A stretch of DNA of 64,000 bases, taken from positions 872,980 to 936,979 of the forward strand of contig NZ_CP010827.1 of assembly GCF_000833575.1 (NCBI RefSeq), written 5' to 3'. Below are positions 52,546 to 60,475 of the stretch, piece after piece (position 1 is the first letter of the stretch; each line of letters opens with the position of its first letter). Under the pieces are notes generated by a model. That model made no database searches and was not told the origin of the DNA. It saw nothing but the letters and a program-made list of their open reading frames with translations. A program made the translations under genes and the position numbers. The DNA comes from Corynebacterium singulare. Its GTDB lineage: Bacteria > Actinomycetota > Actinomycetes > Mycobacteriales > Mycobacteriaceae.

Positions 52546-53802
52546 ATGCGGCTAAAGCGCCAACTGCCCAACGTCACCGAGCTGAAAAACCTCATGCGAT
52601 TCGAGGCTCCCAACTTTGACCGCCGAGCCGCCCGTCTGGCGGAAGCTGCAGACGTGTGGGATCTGCGTCGGATTGCCAAGCGCCGCACGCCGAAGGCTGC
52701 CTTCGATTACGTCGACGGTGCCGCCCGCGATGAGGTGAGCTACAGGGAATCCCGTGACTTCTTCCGTGATGTGCGCCTTATGCCCAACGTGCTCAATGGC
52801 GCACATGACATCAACCTCGGCACCGAGATCGCCGGTGAACCCGCCGCGCTACCTTTCGGAATTGCCCCAACCGGTTTTACTCGTTTCATGCATGCCGAGG
52901 GCGAAGATGCCGGGTGCCAAGCCGCGCGCGATGCAGGCATCCCGTTTACGCTCTCCACGATGGGGACGCGCTCGGTGGAGGAGGTGGCGGCGTCGCAAAG
53001 CACGAGCGGACGCCGCTGGTTCCAGCTCTACCTGTGGAAAGATCACGCTGCGTGCCAGGACCTTATGGACCGCGCTGCCGCGAACGGCTATGACACTCTC
53101 GTCGTCACCGTGGATACGCCCGTGGCAGGCCAGCGCCTGCGTGATACCCGCAACGGCATGCGCATCCCGCCGCGCCTGACCGCCGGTACTGTCTTCGACG
53201 CCGCGTGGCGCCCGGAATGGTGGTTCAATTTTCTTACCACGGACCCAGTCACTTTCGCCTCCCTCACGTCCACTACCGGCACCTTGGGCGAGCTGGTCAA
53301 CACCATGTTTGACCCCGGCCTCAACTTCGAGGACCTGGCGTGGATACGCCAGCAGTGGAAGGGCAAGCTCTTCGTCAAGGGAATCGTCAACCCGGCGGAC
53401 GCCCGCAAGGTCATCGACCTGGGCGCTAACGGAGTGGTCGTTTCCTCCCATGGCGGGCGCCAGCTCGACCGCGTAGTCAACACACTCCAGGCCCTTGAGG
53501 CCGTGCGCGCAGAGGTGGGCCCAGAAGTAGAGATCATCTACGACTCCGGCGTCATGTCCGGCGTGGACATCGCCATCGCCTTGGCCCTCGGCGCAGACTT
53601 CGTCCTCATCGGACGAGCCTACCTCTATGGTCTGATGGCTGGCGGTAAGGAAGGCGTCGACCGCGCCATCGAGCTGCTCGCTGCCGAATTCAAGAACACC
53701 CTGCAGCTGCTGGGTGTGAAGAAGATTGAGGATCTTGGGCGACAGCACGTCATTACCCCGTGGGAGCCGTTGGAAACTGGGCAGCACACGCCGGTAGAGT
53801 AG
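52546..53802 (+). CDS. FMN-dependent alpha-hydroxy-acid (lactate) dehydrogenase
   Basis: 418 aa from ATG 52546; AAGGAG lies 11 nt upstream, whereas GTG 52537 is only 2 nt from it. TIM-barrel flavoenzyme with the catalytic His302 and Arg305 in SSHGGRQLDRV, Lys278 in LFVKGIV, and FQLYLWKD/TVDTPVAGQRLRD. It oxidises L-lactate (or another 2-hydroxy acid) to the ketoacid with quinone or oxygen as acceptor. It resembles the LldD2-type of actinobacteria. Inserted between lhr and the Fpg/Nei glycosylase. Confidence 0.9.
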   Translation: MRLKRQLPNVTELKNLMRFEAPNFDRRAARLAEAADVWDLRRIAKRRTPKAAFDYVDGAARDEVSYRESRDFFRDVRLMPNVLNGAHDINLGTEIAGEPAALPFGIAPTGFTRFMHAEGEDAGCQAARDAGIPFTLSTMGTRSVEEVAASQSTSGRRWFQLYLWKDHAACQDLMDRAAANGYDTLVVTVDTPVAGQRLRDTRNGMRIPPRLTAGTVFDAAWRPEWWFNFLTTDPVTFASLTSTTGTLGELVNTMFDPGLNFEDLAWIRQQWKGKLFVKGIVNPADARKVIDLGANGVVVSSHGGRQLDRVVNTLQALEAVRAEVGPEVEIIYDSGVMSGVDIAIALALGADFVLIGRAYLYGLMAGGKEGVDRAIELLAAEFKNTLQLLGVKKIEDLGRQHVITPWEPLETGQHTPVE

Positions 53803-53829
53803 GCACCCGTTTGGTGAGGAGGTTCTGCT

Positions 53830-54651
53830 GTGCCTGAGGGTGATTCCGTTCTACAGCTGTCTAACCGGCTGCAGTTTATGGAAGGCCGGCGCGTGTCGCA
53901 TTCCTCTGTGCGCGTGCCGCGCTATGCCACCGTGCGTTTCGATGGGCTGGTGTGTGAGGAAGTCTGGCCCTATGGCAAGCACCTCTTCATGGATTTTGGT
54001 GGCGAGCTGATTCTGCACACACATCTCAAGATGGAGGGCACCTGGGCCATCCATTACGCCGGGGACCGCTGGCACAAGCCTGGCCACAGCGCGCGCGTGG
54101 TGCTGCAGATGGAGAATTCACCGCGTGATATCGAGCTGGTGGGCCACTGGCTGGGGTTGGTCGAGGTTTTCCCGGCCCGCGAATTTGAGCAACGCATGGC
54201 GCACTTGGGTCCAGACATCCTTGCGCCGGAGTGGTTGGAGGGCGGCTTTGAGGAGGCGGTGCGGCGCATCGAGTCGCGTCCTGAGCGCAGCATTGGCGCG
54301 GCACTCCTGGATCAACGCAATGTGGCGGGATTGGGCAACGAGTATCGCGCAGAAATCTGCTTCCTGGCCGGTATCCATCCTGCAACGCCCGTAGCGCTTG
54401 CCGACGTCCCCCAGATCCTCACCCTCTCCCGCCGCCTCATCTGGGCCAACCGCGACTCCCCAGTGCGCGTGACCACCGGTGTGAAGAGAGCAGGGGAGAC
54501 CACCTACGTCTTTGGGCGCAACCGCCAGCGCTGTCGGCGGTGTGGCACGCTTATTGAGAAATCCACGCTGGGTGGTGTGGACGCCGGCGGCGACGACGGT
54601 GAGCTAGAGCGAGTCATCTGGTGGTGCCCGCACTGCCAACCGCGCGGCTAG
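53830..54651 (+). CDS. Fpg/Nei-type DNA glycosylase
   Basis: 273 aa, GTG start. After Met, Pro2 and Glu3 (PEGDSVLQLSNRL) form the catalytic N-terminus of the Fpg/Nei family. The H2TH domain includes LDQRNVAGLGNEY with the conserved Lys/Asn site. The C-terminal zinc finger reads CRRCGTLIEKS...WWCPHCQ. It excises oxidised bases and nicks the strand by beta/delta elimination. The PEGD start is typical of actinobacterial Nei2 rather than Fpg. Ends 11 bp before the YccF gene. Confidence 0.93.
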   Translation: MPEGDSVLQLSNRLQFMEGRRVSHSSVRVPRYATVRFDGLVCEEVWPYGKHLFMDFGGELILHTHLKMEGTWAIHYAGDRWHKPGHSARVVLQMENSPRDIELVGHWLGLVEVFPAREFEQRMAHLGPDILAPEWLEGGFEEAVRRIESRPERSIGAALLDQRNVAGLGNEYRAEICFLAGIHPATPVALADVPQILTLSRRLIWANRDSPVRVTTGVKRAGETTYVFGRNRQRCRRCGTLIEKSTLGGVDAGGDDGELERVIWWCPHCQPRG

Positions 54652-54661
54652 GCTTGGTGGT

Positions 54662-55075
54662 ATGAAGATCATTTTGAACATCATCTGGTTGGCAACTGGT
54701 GGCCTTGTCCTCGCACTGGGCTACCTCCTTCTCGGCATCCTGGCCTGTATCCCCATCGTGACTATCCCCGCTGGCGTGGCCTCGATGCGCATGGCGAACT
54801 TCGCGCTGTGGCCCTTTGGGCGCTCCGTCATTCAGCCGGTCAAGGGTACTGGTGGAATGTCGCGGTTCTCCAACGTTGTCTGGTTCCTCGTCGCCGGCCT
54901 GTGGCTGGCCATTGGTCACGTCACCACCGCCGCGGCGCAGGCAGTCACCATCGTGGGCCTTCCGGTTGCGTGGGCCAACCTGAAGATGATTCCGGTAACC
55001 TGCTTCCCCTTCGGTCGCAAGATTGTCGATTCGGATGAGATTCCCTTCGGCTGGGAATCGATGATCAAGCTCTAG
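54662..55075 (+). CDS. YccF-domain membrane protein
   Basis: 137 aa with two repeated units, each two short hydrophobic segments: LNIIWLATGGLVLALGYLLL (about 5-25) and SNVVWFLVAGLWLAIGHVTT (about 69-88), each followed by an amphipathic IVTIPAG/IVGLPVAW turn and an FALWPFGR/VTCFPFGR end. This internal duplication is the YccF (DUF307) signature. Function is unknown. It is in the same direction as Fpg/Nei and HNH genes. Confidence 0.9.
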   Translation: MKIILNIIWLATGGLVLALGYLLLGILACIPIVTIPAGVASMRMANFALWPFGRSVIQPVKGTGGMSRFSNVVWFLVAGLWLAIGHVTTAAAQAVTIVGLPVAWANLKMIPVTCFPFGRKIVDSDEIPFGWESMIKL

Positions 55076-55125
55076 ATTTTCTCTGCGGTTGCGGAGGTGA
55101 GGAGACTGGTTTAGTCTCCTTTGGC

Positions 55126-56190
55126 ATGGGGGATTTAGAGACCTATTTCTCCTTCCGCAACTCGGGGATCACGTTGGTGGAGCAAGCGGGAGGAGGAGAA
55201 CAACACCTACGCGCACGCGGTGCCGCACCGGCCGATGCCGCCGAATTAGCACGCCTGCACCACATCTACTTCGGTGCTACCAAGTTCACTGGTAAGCAAC
55301 GCACCGCGCGTGCGCGTGCCCTAGACCAAGGCCACGATGTGGCCACACTAAGCCTTATCGAGTCCTACACGTCGAAACTCAAGAATCAGCTGGATGCCTG
55401 GAATCTAAGACTCAGACTTGCCGGCACCGACGCACACAACATCCCAGCAGTAGCCACCAAGCGCCTAAAAGAGCTCAAGCCCAAGCGTGTGCCGAAACCT
55501 GGGGTGCGCATGACCTACCGTAAGCAAGGCCCGCACTCGCTGACTATTACCGGGGATCCGTTGATGATTACTGAGATGCACGGCACCTTAGAATCCATCA
55601 ACCACACCAACCTGCTGGAGGCTTGCAAACAAGTCTTCTTCACCAACAACCACGGTGGAACAAAGCCTGCGGTGCTCACCAGCGTGGTGGTGACCCTAGA
55701 CAAGCTTGACAAGATTGTCTCCGGTGACGGTGACGACATCGTCCTGGAGTTAACCAACGGTGGGCGTATGACCGGGGCTGAGTTTTTGAACTACAAGTTT
55801 GCTGAAATCGGCTACGTCACCCTAATCCACCCCACCATCGGGCCGGTATGGCTACACCGCATGCAACGCTTCGCTGGGTTTGAGCAACGCATGATGGCCA
55901 GTGCCGAGCACCCTACGTGTGCGAGGGAAGGCTGTAATAAGCCGGCTGATTTTGCCCAGGTGCATCACCTGGTGCCGTGGAAGGCCGGTGGAGAAACAAA
56001 CCCGCCGAATTTAACGATGTTGTGTGCTTATCACAACGGGATTAATGATGATGACCCGGATAAACCCACCGGGGCAGGCTATGTCTTCCGCCTGCGCGGT
56101 GAGGTTGGCTACATCCCGCCCTGGGCAGAACCAATCACCACCCAAGCCGCTTATCAGCAAGCCCAGAACAACCTGCCCCGGCCAGGGTAA
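55126..56190 (+). CDS. HNH endonuclease of the DUF222/13E12 type
   Basis: 354 aa. An N-terminal helical DUF222-like domain (about 20-300; LARLHHIYFGATKFTGKQR, LLEACKQVFFTNNHGG) is followed by the HNH motif with CAREGCNKPADFAQVHHLVP, WKAGGETNPPNLTMLC and YHN. The family is abundant and often multi-copy in corynebacteria and mycobacteria (REP13E12). Its natural role is unknown; homing or mobile-element origin is likely. Sequence style is nearer the core than the AT-rich block. Confidence 0.85.
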   Translation: MGDLETYFSFRNSGITLVEQAGGGEQHLRARGAAPADAAELARLHHIYFGATKFTGKQRTARARALDQGHDVATLSLIESYTSKLKNQLDAWNLRLRLAGTDAHNIPAVATKRLKELKPKRVPKPGVRMTYRKQGPHSLTITGDPLMITEMHGTLESINHTNLLEACKQVFFTNNHGGTKPAVLTSVVVTLDKLDKIVSGDGDDIVLELTNGGRMTGAEFLNYKFAEIGYVTLIHPTIGPVWLHRMQRFAGFEQRMMASAEHPTCAREGCNKPADFAQVHHLVPWKAGGETNPPNLTMLCAYHNGINDDDPDKPTGAGYVFRLRGEVGYIPPWAEPITTQAAYQQAQNNLPRPG

Positions 56191-56284
56191 ACCCCCCAAC
56201 GCCACACCGCCGACGCGGACGCCCCCACGAGGCATCCGCGACGTTGGTGATCCCGCAGAACAATCCAGTCCTCTCATACGTATA

Positions 56285-56314
56285 AACCCCCGACCGTTTG
56301 ATCGATCGGGGGTT
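56285..56314. terminator. Terminator between convergent genes
   Basis: AACCCCCGA / TCGGGGGTT forms a 9-bp stem around the inner CG/CG pair and AT-rich loop. It lies between the rightward HNH gene and leftward pgi and can serve both. Confidence 0.8.
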
Positions 56315-56337
56315 GGTGAGACGTCGCCAAGCAGTGC

Positions 56338-57972
56338 TTAGCGGTGGTTGCGGTACCAACCGATGAGAGCATCGGTGGAACCGTCGCCGGATGCGGCTTC
56401 CTCCTTGCCGGAGACGGCCGGTGCCAGGTCGTTGGCTTGCTGCTTGCCCAGTTCCACGCCCCACTGGTCGAAGGAGTTGACATCCCAGATAATGCCCTGG
56501 GTGAACACGATGTGCTCGTAGAGCGCGATGAGCGCGCCGAGGGTCTGCGGGGTCAGTTCCTCAGCCAGGATGGTGGTGGTAGGGCGGTTGCCCGGCATCA
56601 CCTTGTGCGGAACCACGGCAGGATCTACGCCCTCAGCCGCAATTTCCTCGGCGGTCTTACCAAAGGCCAAAACCTTGGTCTGCGCGAAGAAGTTACCCAT
56701 GAGCAAGTCATGCATCGAGCCGGTGCCGTCGGCGGTGGGGAAGTCCTCCTTCGGGCGGGCAAAGCCGATGAAGTCCGCCGGGATGAGGCGGGTACCTTGG
56801 TGCATCAGCTGGAAGAAGGCGTGCTGACCGTTGGTGCCCGGCTCGCCCCAGTAGATCTCACCGGTGCCGGTGGTCACGGGGGTGCCATCGCGACGCACGG
56901 ACTTACCGTTGGACTCCATGGTCAGCTGCTGCAGGTAAGCCGGGAACCGGCCGAGGTCCTCGGAGTAGGGCAGCACTGCGTGAGTCTGAGCGTCGAAGAA
57001 ATTGGAGTACCACACGCCCAGTAGACCCATGAGAACCGGAACGTTTTGCTCCAGCGGTGCGGTGCGGAAGTGCTCGTCCATGGCATGGAAGCCCTCGAGG
57101 AATCGCATGAAGTCCATCGGTCCGATGGTGCACATCAGCGACAGGCCGATAGCAGAATCGACGGAGTAGCGGCCGCCCACCCAGTTCCAGAAGCCGAACA
57201 TGTTCTTCGGATCGATGCCAAATTCGGCGACCTTCTCCGCGTTGGTGGAAACGGCAACGAAGTGCTTGGCCACGGTGGACTCATCGCCATCAAACTGCTC
57301 GATGAGCCAGCGGCGAGCGGCATGAGCGTTGGCCAAGGTTTCCTGGGTGGTGAAGGTCTTGGAGGCCACGATGAAGAGGGTGGAGCCGGCATCGAGGCCG
57401 TCGAGAGTCGCAGCAAGATCCGCCGGGTCAACGTTGGAGACAAACTCCGCGCTAATACCCGCGACCTCATAAGAACGCAGGGCCTTGGCAGCCATGGCTG
57501 GGCCCAAGTCGGAGCCGCCAATGCCAATGTTGACGACCTTCTTGATGGTGTGGCCGGTGTGCCCCAGCCAGGTGCCGGAGCGTAGGGCAGTGGCGAAATC
57601 ACGCATGCGGCCGAGGACCTCGTGGACGTCGGCAGCCACGTCCTGGCCATCGACGCTGAGATCCTTCTCCACGGGCAGGCGCAGTGCGGTGTGGAGGACG
57701 GCGCGGTCCTCGGTGTTGTTGAGGTGCTCGCCGCCGAACATGGCGTCGCGGCGGCCCTCGACGTCGGCAGCGCGGGCAAGGTCCACAAGCTTGGCGACGA
57801 CCTCCTCATCAATGAGGTTCTTCGACAGATCCACATGCAGGTCTGCGGCATCGAAGGAATAGTCGGCGGCGCGGGAGGGTGAGGAGGCGAAGAGCTCGCG
57901 CAGATTGAGGTCCTTCTTCTCTTCAAAGAGCGAGCTGAGCGCGGCCCACTGCGGCTGTGCGGTGATGTCCAT
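56338..57972 (-). CDS. pgi: Glucose-6-phosphate isomerase
   Basis: 544 aa, complete. It interconverts glucose-6-P and fructose-6-P at the entry of glycolysis. The signatures [16 protein letters not shown] (sugar-phosphate binding), [17 protein letters not shown] and [15 protein letters not shown], with the catalytic Glu/His/Lys set, are present. Monocistronic, with its own terminator. Ends with GWYRNHR. Confidence 0.97.
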   Translation of the reverse strand: MDITAQPQWAALSSLFEEKKDLNLRELFASSPSRAADYSFDAADLHVDLSKNLIDEEVVAKLVDLARAADVEGRRDAMFGGEHLNNTEDRAVLHTALRLPVEKDLSVDGQDVAADVHEVLGRMRDFATALRSGTWLGHTGHTIKKVVNIGIGGSDLGPAMAAKALRSYEVAGISAEFVSNVDPADLAATLDGLDAGSTLFIVASKTFTTQETLANAHAARRWLIEQFDGDESTVAKHFVAVSTNAEKVAEFGIDPKNMFGFWNWVGGRYSVDSAIGLSLMCTIGPMDFMRFLEGFHAMDEHFRTAPLEQNVPVLMGLLGVWYSNFFDAQTHAVLPYSEDLGRFPAYLQQLTMESNGKSVRRDGTPVTTGTGEIYWGEPGTNGQHAFFQLMHQGTRLIPADFIGFARPKEDFPTADGTGSMHDLLMGNFFAQTKVLAFGKTAEEIAAEGVDPAVVPHKVMPGNRPTTTILAEELTPQTLGALIALYEHIVFTQGIIWDVNSFDQWGVELGKQQANDLAPAVSGKEEAASGDGSTDALIGWYRNHR

Positions 57973-58054
57973 TGCAAAAGCCTTTCTGGCAGGTAGCAGA
58001 CATGAAACTTACTGTTTCTACCGTAGTCCAGAACGCGCGACGCTGCCGGGGGAG

Positions 58055-58972
58055 TTAGATGTAGAGGGTAAGACCAAAATGCTGCATTGTGTTGCCGATT
58101 TCCATGGCGCCGGCTTTCTGGTTATCGGGCTCATCAACGACGTATGACATGACGCCCACGGCGTAGAGCTCGTTATCGATGACGGCGTAGACGGGGCCGC
58201 CGCTGTCTCCACGGTCGCTGTCGTTACCGAAGGCAAACAACCCCTGGTCAGCATCTCGCCCAATGTAGTTACCACAAGACACTCCTCGCGTGGACCCGGC
58301 GCGGCAGATGGTGGGGTGTGCTAGGTCGACTTCGTCAAGGCTCATCCAACCGATCAACGGTGCGTTGAGAGCCGGGGATGTGGATACCTTGGCTGCGGGA
58401 TTTGAAACTTCGATCAAGCCGATATCGGCGGAGTTGATCTGTTCGGTGTTGGTGTTGCGTGCTTCGAGCACCATCTCACCAATCTTGACGCGGTTTCCGG
58501 CGGTGTCGTTGTAATAGAACGTATCGCCCTTATCGCCGCAGTGGCCTGCGGTGAGAATAAAGAGGCGTTGGCCGTCACCCGCAAAATGGCCTGCGGAACA
58601 GCGTCCGTCATTGTCGAGATTGTAGATTGCAACCCCCGGGGTTAGCACTCCTGCCGTCATGAAGTATTCGGCTGCTTCGGGCTGAGCTAGGTCAACGCGT
58701 GGTTCGGGGCGCTCGGCTTGGGGGATTTCGGTGGTATTATCCCACAAAGCGTCGCCATCGAGGACCTTGTCCGAGCCTTTCTCCGAGGCCTGCGTATCGG
58801 GGTGCTGCTCATTATCAGGGGCGCGGCCCTCCAGGCCGGCGCCTGCACCCGGAAGGTTCAGCGTAGTCGTGGTAATCGTTGCGACCGTGGAAGAAGAGCT
58901 GCCACAGGCACTGAGCGCTACGGCGGAGGTGATCGCGATGAGAGAGGCCGCGAGGCGGGAGGGAAGGCGCAT
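58055..58972 (-). CDS. Trypsin-fold serine protease, lipoprotein
   Basis: 305 aa. A lipobox LSAC gives Cys23. After a Ser/Thr/Pro/Glu-rich spacer (about 24-100), the S1-like catalytic triad is H144 in LTAGHCGDKG, D183 in NSADIGLIEV and S257 in RGDSGGPVYA. Three further cysteines could form a disulfide. It is membrane-anchored outside the cell. It is a paralogue of the next gene (59124-59966), downstream of it on the same strand. Substrate is unknown. Confidence 0.93.
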   Translation of the reverse strand: MRLPSRLAASLIAITSAVALSACGSSSSTVATITTTTLNLPGAGAGLEGRAPDNEQHPDTQASEKGSDKVLDGDALWDNTTEIPQAERPEPRVDLAQPEAAEYFMTAGVLTPGVAIYNLDNDGRCSAGHFAGDGQRLFILTAGHCGDKGDTFYYNDTAGNRVKIGEMVLEARNTNTEQINSADIGLIEVSNPAAKVSTSPALNAPLIGWMSLDEVDLAHPTICRAGSTRGVSCGNYIGRDADQGLFAFGNDSDRGDSGGPVYAVIDNELYAVGVMSYVVDEPDNQKAGAMEIGNTMQHFGLTLYI

Positions 58973-59123
58973 GCCGCGAGCTTAGCGCATGCTGAATGCC
59001 TCTGTTCTCAGTTGGGGAGCAGTCCGCGGCTGTCCACGGGGCACACCGAAAAGTTTGAGAGTGTGACGACACAGTTGACGAGGTGGCGGATCCCCACAGT
59101 GACCTTAAACGCAGGGCTGATTC

Positions 59124-59966
59124 TTAGGAATAGACCTTGAGCCCGAAGTGATTCATGATGTGGCCTAATTCCATAGCCATCGTAATCCGATTATCTGTGG
59201 TCAGAGAGCCGGAGTAGATACCCACGGGGTAGTACTGACCATCAATGAGCGCATAGACTGCTCCGCCACTATCACCGAAGTAGCCGTCGTTTCCGAAGAA
59301 GAAGGCACCGATCTCTGGTTTCGCAGTGAGGTAATTGCCGCAGGAGTACCCGCGGGTAGCACCAATGCGACAGATAGTTGGCTTTATCCGATCGACTTGT
59401 TCGAGGGACAACCAACCATTGACCTTGCCATTGAGCGCTGGTGTCGCCGAGTACTCCGCGGCGGGGTTGGTGATCTGAATGAGGCCGATGTCAGGAGAAG
59501 AGATAAGACCGTCCCGGTTGGTGTTCTTGGTCTCTACGGTCATCTGACCGAAAAACACTGGTTTCCCCGCGCGGTCACGGTAAAAGAAGCGGTGTCCGGG
59601 ATTGCCGCAGTGCCCAGCGGTGACAACAAAAACGTTGTGCCCATCGCCCACAATATGACCTGCAGAGCATTTCTTCTGTTCGTCGTGGTTGTAGATTGCA
59701 GATCCAGGCTCGACGCGTCCAGCGTTGGTGAAGTACTGAGCAGCATTCCGGTCGGCGACATAAATCTCCGGCTGCAGGTTTCCTGGAAGCGAGATGCTGC
59801 CATCCCCTGTGGGAGCCAAGGCATCAGCGAGGCCACCTATATCAAGCTGCGATGACCCTGAGCTGAGCTGCGCCAAGCCCAACTGGGCCTGTGCTGCAGG
59901 AGCCCAGAGGCTCGCAGCGATGGCAGCTGCGGTGACTGTAGAGAGAATGCGAGAGAGAATTTTCAT
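59124..59966 (-). CDS. Trypsin-fold serine protease, secreted
   Basis: 280 aa. A normal signal peptide (about 1-27, ending AAQAQ, with no lipobox cysteine). The catalytic triad is H119 in VTAGHCGNPG, D159 in SSPDIGLIQI and S233 in FGDSGGAVYA. It aligns along its length with the lipoprotein protease at 58055, sharing RGYSCGNY/RGVSCGNY and an identical ending style (HFGLKVYS versus HFGLTLYI). A duplication with one copy anchored and one released. Located between chorismate mutase and pgi. Confidence 0.93.
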   Translation of the reverse strand: MKILSRILSTVTAAAIAASLWAPAAQAQLGLAQLSSGSSQLDIGGLADALAPTGDGSISLPGNLQPEIYVADRNAAQYFTNAGRVEPGSAIYNHDEQKKCSAGHIVGDGHNVFVVTAGHCGNPGHRFFYRDRAGKPVFFGQMTVETKNTNRDGLISSPDIGLIQITNPAAEYSATPALNGKVNGWLSLEQVDRIKPTICRIGATRGYSCGNYLTAKPEIGAFFFGNDGYFGDSGGAVYALIDGQYYPVGIYSGSLTTDNRITMAMELGHIMNHFGLKVYS

Positions 59967-59991
59967 TGTTGAGCGGTCCTGTCCGGCGGGT

Positions 59992-60354
59992 CTAGCCCAG
60001 CTTGCCGCGACCTAATCGAAGCAAAGCGGAGGCAATGGAGGGGCCTTCCTCGCCTAGTTCATCGCGGAACTCATTGAGAATGGCGATCTCGCGGGTATGT
60101 ACCAGGCGGGTGCCGCCAGAGCTCATGCGAGTCTTACCTATTGTGCGGGAAATATCTGTGCGGCGCTTGATGGCATCAAGGATGACGCGGTCGAGGCGGT
60201 TGATTTCCTCGCGGTAGCGCTGAATTTCGGCGTCGCTCAAGGGATCGTCCGTGCCGGACGGCATGCGGATGTTCAGCCCGTTGTCCACGACATTGGGGTC
60301 GTGGTGCTCCGGGTTCACGCTTGCGGAGGAGGAATCAGCATGTGAAGAGCTCAT
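59992..60354 (-). CDS. Chorismate mutase, AroQ class
   Basis: 120 aa from ATG 60354; the much longer open frame upstream is an antisense shadow of pcrA. The N-terminal 30 residues are a Ser/His-rich tail. The AroQ core starts at NIRMPSGTDDPLSDAEIQR with IREEINRLDR-type RYREEINRLDRVILDAIKRR, then GKTRMSSGGTRLVHTRE and a final LLRLGRGKLG. It converts chorismate to prephenate for Phe/Tyr; in actinobacteria it works in complex with DAHP synthase through this C-terminal LGRGKLG tail. Divergent from pcrA. Confidence 0.9.
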   Translation of the reverse strand: MSSSHADSSSASVNPEHHDPNVVDNGLNIRMPSGTDDPLSDAEIQRYREEINRLDRVILDAIKRRTDISRTIGKTRMSSGGTRLVHTREIAILNEFRDELGEEGPSIASALLRLGRGKLG

Positions 60355-60475
60355 GCCATCAGATTTTGCCACCCCGCCAAACAAAAAGGAATCGCTTCTG
60401 GTGGTTCCGTGGTTGGTGCAGGTGACATGTGGTTTACGGGGAATGTCCAGCGGGGCTAGTAGGTTGGAGAGCATT

